Shown: piece by piece, positions 49,116-58,478 of the stretch
How the letters are laid out: every line of letters begins with the position of its first letter
Numbering within the stretch: position 1 is the first letter of the stretch
From: Aquamicrobium zhengzhouense
Lineage (GTDB): Bacteria > Pseudomonadota > Alphaproteobacteria > Rhizobiales > Rhizobiaceae
Length of the DNA: 64,000 nucleotides
Assembly: GCF_016124105.1 (NCBI RefSeq)
Contig: NZ_JADGMQ010000011.1
Coordinates: 62,001 to 126,000 of the forward strand
Direction: 5' to 3'
Program-made: the position numbers and the translations under genes
Notes under the pieces: model-generated
The model's input: the letters and a program-made list of their open reading frames with translations, nothing else
Databases searched by the model: none
Told to the model about the DNA's origin: nothing

Positions 49116-50180
49116 TCAGCCTCCAAGTCTGGGATAGGTGGCAAGAACGTTATCGCGAAGAAGCTTGCTTACCGCGGCTTCGGGGAAGCCCTCCGGCAAC
49201 ACGTCGAGACCCTCGAAATTCCAATGCGGATAATCCGAGGAGAACAGCAGCATATCGTCGCTCAGCATATGGTCGAGCGCCTTGGCGACGTCCGCCGGAT
49301 CGTCTGGTCCATCGAACGGCTGCGAGGTGACACGAACATGGCGTCGGATGATTTCTGCCGGTGCATCCTTGACCCACGGAACTTCAATACGCGCGCCACG
49401 CCAGTCTTTCGACATGCGCCACATCAAAGGTGGAACCCAGGTGACACCCGACTCGATCGCGATCGCCTTGAGACCCGGATATTTGGTGAAGACACCTTCC
49501 GAGATCAGGCTTGCGATCTGGGTCGCAAAGCCCTGCGTATGCGCGATGTGATCCTCAATCAGGAAGGAATGGAAACCGCTGTGGCTTGGCGAGTTGCGAT
49601 AGTTCGACCCCGCATGGATGCCAAGCTGAAGCCCGTGCTTTTCTGCCGCTTCGTAGATCGGCCAATACACTCTGCGTCCGAGCGGCAGCTCTGTCGCCGA
49701 CAGCGTCAGGATCTGCACGAAGCGCTTGTCACCCGCCAGACGCTCGATCTCTTCAACCGCCGCTTCGACGTTCTGGAACGGGACCAGCATCGACGCGCGC
49801 AGGCGCGGATCGCGATCCAGCCATTTGTCGATCAGCCAGTCATTGGTGGCGCGGCAGATCGCGGCAGAAAGATAAGGATCAAATAGTGCGTGTGCACCTG
49901 ACACCACGTTGAGGATGGCGTGATCCAGCTTCAGCGGGTCAAGCAGGTTCCGCTGCATCGCCTCTAGCGGGTCGCCGCTCGTCTTCCAGTCCGGGCGCAT
50001 ATAGGGAAGCGTACGCTCTGGAAAAGCGTTCAACTCGAGGATGTCGACCTCTCGCGTGACGACGATCTCTTTCCAGTAGTCGTCAAGATAGGGATAGAGG
50101 TCGTCGCGACGCGGTGATGGAGGATGGACGTCGCAGTCGATCGCCCCGGTGGTGTCAAATCTGGACATTCTTGTATGCAT
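49116..50180 (-). CDS. amidohydrolase-family (Amidohydro_2) protein, copy 2
   Basis: 354 residues from the ATG at 50180; an ATG at 50168 is an alternative. It has the same layout as copy 1: Asp17-x-His19 in AIDCDVHPP, GIHAGSNY, and SSDYPHWN. The two proteins share many blocks (WPIYEAAE..GLxxGxH, HWxF) but are far from identical, so this is an old duplication. They may form a hetero-oligomer or act on successive substrates. First gene of the run 50180 to 47552. Confidence 0.88.
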   Translation of the reverse strand: MHTRMSRFDTTGAIDCDVHPPSPRRDDLYPYLDDYWKEIVVTREVDILELNAFPERTLPYMRPDWKTSGDPLEAMQRNLLDPLKLDHAILNVVSGAHALFDPYLSAAICRATNDWLIDKWLDRDPRLRASMLVPFQNVEAAVEEIERLAGDKRFVQILTLSATELPLGRRVYWPIYEAAEKHGLQLGIHAGSNYRNSPSHSGFHSFLIEDHIAHTQGFATQIASLISEGVFTKYPGLKAIAIESGVTWVPPLMWRMSKDWRGARIEVPWVKDAPAEIIRRHVRVTSQPFDGPDDPADVAKALDHMLSDDMLLFSSDYPHWNFEGLDVLPEGFPEAAVSKLLRDNVLATYPRLGG

Positions 50181-50228
50181 CTCGTGTGTGTTTAACGTAT
50201 GAAATAATTTAGGTTCAGATTCGGCTCC

Positions 50229-51854
50229 TCATGCAGCCTTCGCCTCCATCGCTTCCTCTTGAATGAAATCTGATGCCTTTTCGGCAATCATCACCGTTGC
50301 CGCCTGGGTGTTGCCCGAGACAATCACCGGCATGACCGACGCGTCAGCAACGCGCAGTCCTGACAGGCCGTGAACACGCAGCCGATCATCGACGACGGCC
50401 ATATGATCGCGGCCCATCTTGCAGGTGCCGACGGGATGGAAGGTCGTGTAGACGCTCTCGCGCGCATAGGCGATCAGCTCGTCACGCGACTGAACCTTCT
50501 GTGTCGGCGTGATCTCGTCTGGCTCGAAGCGGGCCATTGCCGCTCCGCCGGCGATCTTTCTCACCAACTCTACCGAGCGAATGGCAATTTCGATCTCGGA
50601 TTCGTGCTTGAGATAATTGTGCAGGATCTTCGGCTGCCGGGCCGGATCCGAAGATGCAATGTGGCTGTGGCCGCGGCTCTCAGGTCGCAAGATGCAAACC
50701 GAAGACGTGATGCCGGGAAACTTGTCCGGCTCGCCGCCGAAGGTCGATGAGGTCGCACCGGAAACGTGGATCTGAATGTCCGGCGCCGGTGCATGCGGAT
50801 CTGTCTTGGCGAAGACGCCAAGAAGGGTCGGCGAACCGCCAAGCGGACCCTTGCGCGTTGCAAGATAGCTGGCGCCAAGCATCATCCTGCGCAGCGGCGA
50901 GCTGACATGGTCGTTCAGCGTCCGCGTGTTCTTCAGCTTGTGCTGAACCTTGATATGCCAGTGATCCTGGAGATTTTCTCCAACGCCCGGAAGCTCGTGA
51001 TGCGTCTCGATGCCGAGCGCCGACAGGGTTTCGTGCGCCCCCACGCCCGAGCGCTCCAGGATGGCCGGGGAGCCGTAAACGCCAGCTGCCAGAATGATCT
51101 CGGCCGAGGCGGAGACGTCCACCTCCCGCTCGCCCAGCCGGAATTTCACCCCGGTTGCGCGCGTTCCGTCGAAGATAACGCGATCAACCAGCGCCCCGGT
51201 AACGATGTCCAAATTGCGTCGATTGCGCACGGGATCAAGAAAGGCGCGCGCGGTGGAGTGGCGGCGTCCCTTGCGGATCGTCGCGACAAACCAAGCCACA
51301 CCTTCATTGTCTCCGGAATTGTAATCTTCATTGGCCGGAATGCCGAGATCGATCGCAGCTTGGCGGTAGGCCTGCAGCGCTTCCCAACGGACCTTCGGGT
51401 CAAGCACGGACCACTCGCCGTCATTGCCATGCGCCTGGGCCGGGCGGTGAAACGCCTCCGAGCGACGGAAATAGGGCAGAACGCTTTCCCAGGACCAGCC
51501 GCGGTTCCCCAGCTGCGCCCATTGATCGTAATCATAGGCGTGGCCCCGTACATAAATCAGCCCGTTAATGCTGGAACTGCCCCCCAGCATCTTGCCCCGC
51601 GGCAGCGCAAGCGAGCGGCCATTCAGGTAGGGTTCCGGTTCGCTCTTGTAGCACCAATCAAAGCGGGGCCGGCCAAGCATGTATGCAACACCAAGCGGCA
51701 TGTCGACGTAAAAGCCGCGCCCGCTGCCGCCGCCCTCAATGAGAAGAACTTCGTTTTTGGGGTCCGCCGAGAGCCTGTTGGCCAGAACACAGCCCGCGGT
51801 GCCACCGCCCACAATGATGTAGGTGTAGGGGCGAGAGCGCTCAAAAATGCTCAT
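50229..51854 (-). CDS. GMC-family FAD oxidoreductase (choline/alcohol dehydrogenase-like)
   Basis: 541 residues. FAD-binding motif VGGGTAGCVLANRLS at the N terminus, GMC signature in GKMLGGSSSINGLIYVRGH, and the active-site His in TFHPVGTCKMG with a second polar residue in VSGNTQAATVMIAE. No signal peptide, so cytoplasmic or peripheral. It oxidises an alcohol to an aldehyde or ketone and feeds electrons to the respiratory chain. It starts after an AGGAGGAATT ribosome-binding site and is divergent from the binding-protein gene, sharing a 275-bp control region. Confidence 0.92.
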   Translation of the reverse strand: MSIFERSRPYTYIIVGGGTAGCVLANRLSADPKNEVLLIEGGGSGRGFYVDMPLGVAYMLGRPRFDWCYKSEPEPYLNGRSLALPRGKMLGGSSSINGLIYVRGHAYDYDQWAQLGNRGWSWESVLPYFRRSEAFHRPAQAHGNDGEWSVLDPKVRWEALQAYRQAAIDLGIPANEDYNSGDNEGVAWFVATIRKGRRHSTARAFLDPVRNRRNLDIVTGALVDRVIFDGTRATGVKFRLGEREVDVSASAEIILAAGVYGSPAILERSGVGAHETLSALGIETHHELPGVGENLQDHWHIKVQHKLKNTRTLNDHVSSPLRRMMLGASYLATRKGPLGGSPTLLGVFAKTDPHAPAPDIQIHVSGATSSTFGGEPDKFPGITSSVCILRPESRGHSHIASSDPARQPKILHNYLKHESEIEIAIRSVELVRKIAGGAAMARFEPDEITPTQKVQSRDELIAYARESVYTTFHPVGTCKMGRDHMAVVDDRLRVHGLSGLRVADASVMPVIVSGNTQAATVMIAEKASDFIQEEAMEAKAA

Positions 51855-51999
51855 GAATCAAAATTCCTCCTCCGCTCGGCTCGCCGGTCCCTCCTTTGCC
51901 TCAGCACCTGAGGCGACCCGCTTTCATGCCGCTTCGAGCTACTGCATCCTCACATGCAGCCCGCCACGGGGGAAGCTCGCACCGACAACTTAACGTAAT

Positions 52000-52011
52000 A
52001 ATGTATACATT
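52000..52011. promoter_or_regulatory. perfect 12-bp palindrome AATGTATACATT between GMC and binding-protein genes
   Basis: Lies in the 275-bp divergent region 51855-52129, about 145 bp from the GMC start and 118 bp from the binding-protein start. TGTATACA is the form of many GntR (FadR/VanR) operators. Similar sites are found at 59624-59635 and 59752-59762. Confidence 0.6.
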
Positions 52012-52129
52012 GAAACGCCCTTGTTATAGGCTCCACATGTGCGGAGGCTGCGGTCCGGGGGGAGTCTGGACACGTCCGCTGCACTGTTCCGTCTCACGGG
52101 CTTCATATGCTTATCTGGGAGGTGTTTAG

Positions 52130-53716
52130 ATGAGCGATATTCGGGACGCCGGTGCGTCCTTTACCCATTTCAATATCAGCCGCCGCGCTCTGCTCGGTGC
52201 AGGTGCCGCAATTGGCGCGTCGATGATGCTGCCCGCGGCGGCGCATGCTCAGGCATCCGAGCCTGTTTCCGGCGGCACCTTGCGTATCGCAATGCCGTTC
52301 AATCCGGCGGCGCTCGACCCGATTACCGGTCGCAACATCCCGGACTTCAATGCACTTTACGCGCTGTTCGATGCGCTGGTCGGCTATGATCCGGACACGC
52401 TTGAACTTGAGCCGATGCTGGCAAAGGACTGGACCTTCGCCGACGGTACGACGCTCGTGCTCAACCTTGTTGAGGGGGTTGAATTCCACGACGGAACCCC
52501 GCTCGATGCCGAAGCAGTCAAGTTCAACCTTGAGCGTTCGATGACGCATCCGCGGTCCAACGTGCAGTCTGACCTGGCCTCTGTCGAAAGCGTTGAGGTC
52601 AGCGGTCCGCATCAGGTAACGCTGCGTCTCAAGCATGAGAACTACTCGCTTCCGACGATCCTGACCGGACGTGCCGGCTGCATGGTCTCTCCGGCATCGA
52701 TCCAGGCAGCAGAAGAAGGCAATGTCGATCGCGCACCGGTTGGAACGGGACCGTTCAAGTTCATCGAATGGCGGGACAATGACCTGATCAGGGTCGAGAA
52801 GAACCCGAAATACTGGCAGGCGGGCCTGCCCTATCTCGATGGCATCGATTTCAGGATCATCAACGAACTGAACACCGGCGCACGCACGGTCGGCGCTGGC
52901 GAATCTGATCTGGCCCTGAACCTCGCAGCGCAGCAGATCGCTACCAACCAGCGCAACAGCGATCTGGTCGCCGAGGCCAAGCCCTCGATGATCTTTTTCT
53001 CCCTGATGCTCAACTTCGCCAAGGCGCCACTTGATGATGTGCGTGTGCGTCAGGCCATGAACTACGCCATCAACCGTGACGAGTTGAACAAGGTGCTGAT
53101 GCTGGGCCTTGGTGAGCCGACGTCGACCATGTTCCCTTCAGATTTCTGGGCGGTGAACAAGGATACGGCCCATTACTACCAGCATGATCCGGAGAAGGCG
53201 AAAGCACTTCTTGCCGAGGCGGGACATCCGGACGGCGTCGAAATCGAAGCGTGGAGCTGGCCGGACCAGACCTCGATCCAACGCATCGAACTCGTCGGCA
53301 ATCAGCTGGAACAGGTTGGCATCCGGCTGAAGATCAACCCCTCCCCGCCGCAGGTGGTGAACCAGCATTTCTACATTGAAGGCCAGGGCTCCCTGATCCT
53401 GAACCCGCAAGGTGGCTGGCTTGATCCGAGCCAGACCTACGACCGTCTGTTCGGCGCTGCCGGCCAGTTCAATGCGGGCAAGGTCGAAGATCCGAAGTTC
53501 CGCGAACTGCTCGACGCTACCGGCAAGTCACCAGATCTTAAGGAGCGTCAGGAAGCCTTCGCCGCCTTGCAGAATTTTGTTGTCGAGCAAGCGCTGCATG
53601 TGCCGCTATACACATCTTCGGCAATGTCGGTCCGCACCAAGAAGGTTCAGGATTTCCGCTATGACCGGCTGCACTCACCGCGTTTCCACCGGGTGTGGTT
53701 GAGCAACGACGCCTGA
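52130..53716 (+). CDS. family-5 extracellular solute-binding protein (Dpp/Opp/Nik type), copy 1
   Basis: 528 residues with a twin-arginine signal (ISRRALLGAGAAIGASMML) followed by the SBP_bac_5 fold (GGTLRIAMPFNPAALDPITG, NVDRAPVGTGPFKFIEW). Exported folded through Tat, it captures a ligand for the ABC transporter at 53813-59491. It is clearly paralogous to copy 2 (55810-57378). The ribosome-binding site is GGGAGG. It is transcribed alone, away from the other transporter genes. Confidence 0.92.
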   Translation: MSDIRDAGASFTHFNISRRALLGAGAAIGASMMLPAAAHAQASEPVSGGTLRIAMPFNPAALDPITGRNIPDFNALYALFDALVGYDPDTLELEPMLAKDWTFADGTTLVLNLVEGVEFHDGTPLDAEAVKFNLERSMTHPRSNVQSDLASVESVEVSGPHQVTLRLKHENYSLPTILTGRAGCMVSPASIQAAEEGNVDRAPVGTGPFKFIEWRDNDLIRVEKNPKYWQAGLPYLDGIDFRIINELNTGARTVGAGESDLALNLAAQQIATNQRNSDLVAEAKPSMIFFSLMLNFAKAPLDDVRVRQAMNYAINRDELNKVLMLGLGEPTSTMFPSDFWAVNKDTAHYYQHDPEKAKALLAEAGHPDGVEIEAWSWPDQTSIQRIELVGNQLEQVGIRLKINPSPPQVVNQHFYIEGQGSLILNPQGGWLDPSQTYDRLFGAAGQFNAGKVEDPKFRELLDATGKSPDLKERQEAFAALQNFVVEQALHVPLYTSSAMSVRTKKVQDFRYDRLHSPRFHRVWLSNDA

Positions 53717-53735
53717 GAATAAGCATCACGCAAAG

Positions 53736-53766
53736 AAAAAGCCCGGTTCGAAGCCGGGCTTTTTTG
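53736..53766 (+). terminator. bidirectional terminator after binding protein copy 1
   Basis: GCCCGG stem extended by A-T pairs (53736-53746 with 53754-53764), flanked by A5 on one side and T6 on the other, so it can end both the binding-protein transcript and the convergent permease operon. Confidence 0.85.
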
Positions 53767-53812
53767 GTTGGTGCAGCGGGGCAGAAGCTGCCCCATTGAC
53801 GATGCTTGCAGA

Positions 53813-54724
53813 TCAGTTCTTCTTGACCGTCGGATCGAGCAGCACGCGGATCGATTCACCCAATGTGTTGAAGGCGAGCGCGGTGAAAAGGATCGCGAAG
53901 CCTGGTGCATACATCTGCTCAGGTGCCACCTCCACATAGTGGTAGGCGCGTGCAAGCATTCCGCCCCAGCTCGATTCTGGCGGCTGCACACCAAGCGAAA
54001 GGAAGCTCAAGCCAGCTTCCGCCAGCAGCGCGACCGCCAGCATCAGCGTGATCTCGACGATGACCGGCTGGATTGCGTTGGGGATGATGTGACGAATGAT
54101 CAGGTGAAGCCGCGATGCGCCAAAACCTGTTGCCGCTTCGACATAGAGTGCGTTCTTCACCACCAGCGTCTGTGCACGCATCGTGCGTGCGAGCACGGGC
54201 GCGAAGGCAAAGCCCACCGCGATCATCGCATTGGTCAGGCCGATGCCCAGCGCTCCTGTCACCGCAACGGCGAGAACGATCGGCGGGAACGCCAGCACGC
54301 CGTCAATGATGCGGCTGCCGGCTTCATCGACCCAACCGCCGACGAAACCGATGAATACGCCCATCGGCACGCCGATGATGACGCCGATGCCCACCGCAAG
54401 ACCAGCCGCGTACAATGCATTGTAAGAGCCGTGCATGAGACGGCTCAGCGTGTCGCGGCCAAGATCGTCCGTTCCAAGCCAATGCTCGGTGCTGGGCGGC
54501 GCCAGCATGTTCATCAGGTCCTGCTGGTTCGGTGCGTATGGTGCGATGAACGGAGCAAGCACCGCCGCCGCGACAAGCACCGCAATATAAGCAAGACTGA
54601 CCATTGCGCGCTTGTCCGACCACATCCAGCGCCAGAAGCTGAAACGCGTGGGCGGAGGAAGACCGGAGGCGGCGGCAGTTGCCGGATTGGGCGTGTTCAT
54701 GGAGGTCACAGTGCTATCAGTCAT
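53813..54724 (-). CDS. DppC-type ABC transporter permease
   Basis: 303 residues with about six membrane helices. The N-terminal OppC-like domain has APYAPNQQDLMNM and HWLGTDDLGRDTLSRLMHG; the EAA loop is in VEAATGFGASRLHLIIRHII. Pairs with the DppB-type permease, whose stop overlaps its start by 4 bp. Last gene of the operon 59491-53813. Confidence 0.93.
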   Translation of the reverse strand: MTDSTVTSMNTPNPATAAASGLPPPTRFSFWRWMWSDKRAMVSLAYIAVLVAAAVLAPFIAPYAPNQQDLMNMLAPPSTEHWLGTDDLGRDTLSRLMHGSYNALYAAGLAVGIGVIIGVPMGVFIGFVGGWVDEAGSRIIDGVLAFPPIVLAVAVTGALGIGLTNAMIAVGFAFAPVLARTMRAQTLVVKNALYVEAATGFGASRLHLIIRHIIPNAIQPVIVEITLMLAVALLAEAGLSFLSLGVQPPESSWGGMLARAYHYVEVAPEQMYAPGFAILFTALAFNTLGESIRVLLDPTVKKN

Positions 54725-55680
54725 GTCGTAGCCGCCACTCTCGGATCGAAGATCGAATTGAGGACGTCCACCAGCAGGTTTGTCAGAATGACAACCAGGA
54801 CGAGGACGAGCGCGACGCCCTGAACGACAGGGAAGTCCTTGTTAAGTGCAGAATAGCTGATGAGGTTGCCAACGCCGGGGATGGCAAACACCGCCTCGAC
54901 GATGACCGCGCTCGAGAACAGGCGGTTCACCTGAAGGCCTGCAATGGTCAGCATGGTGGCTGCAACGTTGCGCAGTCCGTGCTTCCAGAGGATGGCTCCC
55001 GAGCTCAGGCCCTTTGCACGAAGCGTTCGGATATATTGCGAACCGAGAACCTCAAGCAGAGCGCTTCGCACCTGGCGAGCCAGCACGGCCACCACGCCAG
55101 TCGACAGCGCTATGGCTGGCAAAGTCGCGAAATACAGCGCCTTTACAGGATCCTCGAAGAAGGAGGTCGCTCCCGTCGCCGGGAACCAGCGATAATTCAG
55201 CGAGAACATGGTGACAAGGATGATACCCAGCCAGAAGTTGGGGATGGCGACACCCAGCGACGCGACGCTGGTGATGACCTTGTCCAGCGTTGTGCCCTGG
55301 CGGGTAGCTGCCAGAATGCCGAGCGGAACGCCGATCAGGGCACCGACGATCAGCGCGTAGACGACGAGAAGGATGGTATGGGGCAGACGCGCGAGGATGA
55401 GCGTCAGCACGGACTCGTTTGAAAACAGCGAGCGCCCCAGATCACCGATGGCAACATTGCCCAGCCAGGCGAAATATTGCACCAGCATAGGCCGGTCAAA
55501 GCCATAGATACGGCGGATTTCTTCTACGCGCTCTTCCGTCGCATAGTCGCCAGCGATGGTCACCGCCGGATCGCCGGGCATCAGGTAGACAAGGGAAAAG
55601 ACCACGAAAGTGGCCACGATCATGACCGGCACGAGCTGAATAAGCCTTCGTGCGATCATCCCGGGTATGCCGTTCATCAT
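54721..55680 (-). CDS. DppB-type ABC transporter permease
   Basis: 319 residues from the ATG at 55680 (GGAGCAGG upstream). Six membrane segments; typical YLMPGDPAVTIAG, GDLGRSLFSNESV and EAA loop YIRTLRAKGLSSGAILWKHG. It forms the channel with the DppC-type partner. It lies between the second binding-protein gene and the DppC-type gene. Confidence 0.93.
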   Translation of the reverse strand: MMNGIPGMIARRLIQLVPVMIVATFVVFSLVYLMPGDPAVTIAGDYATEERVEEIRRIYGFDRPMLVQYFAWLGNVAIGDLGRSLFSNESVLTLILARLPHTILLVVYALIVGALIGVPLGILAATRQGTTLDKVITSVASLGVAIPNFWLGIILVTMFSLNYRWFPATGATSFFEDPVKALYFATLPAIALSTGVVAVLARQVRSALLEVLGSQYIRTLRAKGLSSGAILWKHGLRNVAATMLTIAGLQVNRLFSSAVIVEAVFAIPGVGNLISYSALNKDFPVVQGVALVLVLVVILTNLLVDVLNSIFDPRVAATT

Positions 55681-55809
55681 CCTGCTCCGTCGATCGGCAG
55701 TTTTGCAACTCGAAGAGCCCTTCGAGCGCTGGTTCACCGGGCGGTATGGCCCGATGCAAGCAAGCGGAAAGCGGGCGGAAAATTTCTCCGCCCGCGAATG
55801 TTAGAAATA

Positions 55810-57378
55810 TCAGGCTTCGAGCCAGACCTTGTGGAAGCGCGGACGCTGCAGGAGGCTGAAGTTGAAGCCGTGAACCTTCGGCGTGCGCACGATGATGCCA
55901 GCCGAGGTGAACTGCGGCAGGTGCAGTGCGTTCTCGAGAACAAAGCGCTGCATCTTGTAGAGAACCTGCTGACGCTCCTTGAAGTGGAACGTGCTGAGCG
56001 AGGCATCTGCAAGCTCGCGATATCCCGGAAGCTCGCTCTTGGCAGCGTTGCGATAAGCGGTCGCCGCGAAGTGACGATCATAGGCGGTTGCCGGGTCCGG
56101 GTTGCCGCCGGTCGGCGACAGAAGCATGTGGCCCCTCTTCTCATTGAGGAAGAACTGCATCGCCTGTGCCGGCTGCGACGGGGTCACCTTGAGTCGGATG
56201 CCTGCTTCGGCCAGCTGTGCCGCAATGACTTCCTGACGCTGGACTGCAGCCTGGTCTGCCCAGGTATGCGTCTCGATCTCGATACCGTCTGCGAAGCCTG
56301 CCTCCTTGAGGAGAGACTTCGCCCGATCGATGTCCTGCGTGTAGTAGTTCTCAGTCTCCGGATCGTTGGCCCAGAAGCCTGACGGGAACATCGAGCAGTT
56401 GCCACCCCCAAGACCACCCCACAGAACCTGGTTCAGAACCTGGCGGTCGAGTGCCCAGTTCATCGCCTGACGCACGCGAACATCGGCCAGCGGGCTGCCC
56501 TCGCCATAGTTCAGGAATGCGGAATAGTAGATCATCGACGGGGTTGCTTCCGCGACGACATTCGGGTCGCGGCGGGCAACGGCCATCTGCTGAGCGCTCA
56601 TGTTGAGGACGAGGTCGGCCTCACCGGCAGTCACCGTACGAACGGCAGTGTTGAATTCATTGATGATGCGCACGTCGATGGCATCGAGGTACGGCGCGTC
56701 ACCCCAATAGTTGGAGTTGCGCTCAACCTTGATGAGCGTGTTGTCCTGCCACTCGACGAACTTGAACGGGCCTGTGCCGACAGGGGCACGGTCGACATTG
56801 CCGTCTGCCGTGGCTTTGACCGAGGCCGGCGAGACGATGCAGCCAGCGCGGTCCGCGAGCGTCGCAGGAAGCGTTGCGTCGGGATGCTTCAGCTTGAACG
56901 TGACTTCGTACGGGCCGGTTGCCTCACACTTGTCGACGACGGTCAGGTCCGACTTGACGTTGGACTTGTCGTAGGTGCGGCAACGATCGATGTGAAAGAC
57001 CACCGCCTCCGCATTGAAGGGCTCGCCGTCATGGAATTCGACCCCTTCGCGCAGCTTGACGACCAGTGTGGTCGGATCGGGGAAGTTCCACTCCGTCGCC
57101 AGCATTGGCTGGAGTTCCAGCGTCTCTGGATCGAACGCGATCAGCGCGTCGTACATCATCAACAGCGTGTTGAAGTCCGGATTGTTGCGACCAGCGATCG
57201 GGTCGAGCGAAGCCGGGTTGTACGGCACGACGACGCGCAGCGTGCCGCCGGAACGCGGCTGCGCATCCTGCGCGCGCGCCATGGCGGGCACCATCAGCGA
57301 GCCGCCAAGCGCAGCCGTTCCGGCCATCAGCGACCGTCGTGTCAGGTTCGGCAGTTTGCCGTAAAAATGGGTGGTCAC
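55810..57378 (-). CDS. family-5 extracellular solute-binding protein, copy 2
   Basis: 522 residues from a GTG at 57378 that follows GGAGGAGAG; the frame extends upstream into the ATPase gene but without homology. A Tat signal (NLTRRSLMAGTAALGGSLMV) precedes GGTLRVVVPYNPASLDPIAG and NVDRAPVGTGPFKFVEW, which closely track copy 1. It is embedded in the transporter operon, so it is the likely primary receptor, with copy 1 giving an added specificity. Confidence 0.92.
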   Translation of the reverse strand: MTTHFYGKLPNLTRRSLMAGTAALGGSLMVPAMARAQDAQPRSGGTLRVVVPYNPASLDPIAGRNNPDFNTLLMMYDALIAFDPETLELQPMLATEWNFPDPTTLVVKLREGVEFHDGEPFNAEAVVFHIDRCRTYDKSNVKSDLTVVDKCEATGPYEVTFKLKHPDATLPATLADRAGCIVSPASVKATADGNVDRAPVGTGPFKFVEWQDNTLIKVERNSNYWGDAPYLDAIDVRIINEFNTAVRTVTAGEADLVLNMSAQQMAVARRDPNVVAEATPSMIYYSAFLNYGEGSPLADVRVRQAMNWALDRQVLNQVLWGGLGGGNCSMFPSGFWANDPETENYYTQDIDRAKSLLKEAGFADGIEIETHTWADQAAVQRQEVIAAQLAEAGIRLKVTPSQPAQAMQFFLNEKRGHMLLSPTGGNPDPATAYDRHFAATAYRNAAKSELPGYRELADASLSTFHFKERQQVLYKMQRFVLENALHLPQFTSAGIIVRTPKVHGFNFSLLQRPRFHKVWLEA

Positions 57379-57419
57379 GTTTCTCTCTCCTCCATCAGAA
57401 TTCAGCCGCCCCAAGCTCC

Positions 57420-58478
57420 TCAGGTCGGCAAGGTCTGCGCTGCGGCAACCGATGCCCCTGCCGGTTGTACGACAGTGTTTTGCGCCACCTCGCTGAGCAT
57501 CTCCTCCGCGAAATGGCAGGCCACGAAGCGTCCTGGCAGCAATTCCCGCTGAACCGGTTCCTGCGCGCTGCAAGCCTCGCGTGCTCGTGGGCAACGGGTA
57601 TGGAAACGGCAGCCGCTTGGCGGGTTGATCGCGCTCGGGATTTCGCCCTGCAGGATGATCCGCTGGCGCGCATCGTCGCCGAGCGCGGTAATCTCAGGTT
57701 CAGCCGAGCGCAGCGCGCTCGTATAGGGGTGCAACGGCGTCTCGATGACTTCACGCGCCGGCCCAAACTCGACGATCTTGCCGAAATACATCACGGCCAC
57801 GCGGTCGCTGATGTGGGAGACGACGCGCAGATCATGGCTGATGAATACGTAAGTCAGCCCGAGTTCTTCCTGCAGACGTGCGAAAAGGTTGAGCATGTCC
57901 GCCTGGATCGACACGTCGAGCGCTGCAACCACCTCGTCGCAGACGATGACGTTGGGGTCGAGCATCAGGGCGCGCGCGATGTTTGCGCGCTGCTTTTGAC
58001 CACCTGACAATTCGTGCGGGTAGCGATTGGCAAGCTCAGGCGAGAGCGCCACTCGATCAAGCATCGCGAACGCTTTGGCGCGACGCTCGGCGCGCGTTCC
58101 CTGCCCGGCAATGCTGAGCGGTTCCATCACGCTCTGCAGGATGGTCATGCGCGGATCAAACGCTGCGTTCGGGTCCTGCGAAACGATCTGGTACTTGCGC
58201 CGATGGCGGTTGAGCTCACGGCGCGACAGTGTGAACGGGTCAAGATCGTCATGCAGGATCTTGCCTCCGCTTGGCGTCAGCAGGCAGACCATGGAGCGAC
58301 CAAGCGTCGATTTTCCCGAACCGGACTCGCCGATCACTCCAAAGATCTCGCCCCTGCGTACATTGAAGCTCACGCCATCGACCGCGCGGATCTGCGTGCC
58401 ACGCTTGCTGCTGCCGAAAGTGACACGCACGTCCTCGACAGTGACGGCGGGGCGGGCGGTGGACACATCGATCGTCAT
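57420..58478 (-). CDS. DppF-type ABC transporter ATPase
   Basis: 352 residues. Walker A GESGSGKST, signature LSGGQKQRANIARAL, Walker B VIVCDEVVAALD (the usual EPT is EVV here) and a C-terminal oligopeptide domain with a CxxxxP...C cluster (GCRFHTRCPRAREAC). Pairs with the DppD-type ATPase, overlapping its stop by 4 bp. Proteins with this cysteine-rich tail bind an iron-sulfur cluster in some homologues. Confidence 0.93.
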   Translation of the reverse strand: MTIDVSTARPAVTVEDVRVTFGSSKRGTQIRAVDGVSFNVRRGEIFGVIGESGSGKSTLGRSMVCLLTPSGGKILHDDLDPFTLSRRELNRHRRKYQIVSQDPNAAFDPRMTILQSVMEPLSIAGQGTRAERRAKAFAMLDRVALSPELANRYPHELSGGQKQRANIARALMLDPNVIVCDEVVAALDVSIQADMLNLFARLQEELGLTYVFISHDLRVVSHISDRVAVMYFGKIVEFGPAREVIETPLHPYTSALRSAEPEITALGDDARQRIILQGEIPSAINPPSGCRFHTRCPRAREACSAQEPVQRELLPGRFVACHFAEEMLSEVAQNTVVQPAGASVAAAQTLPT

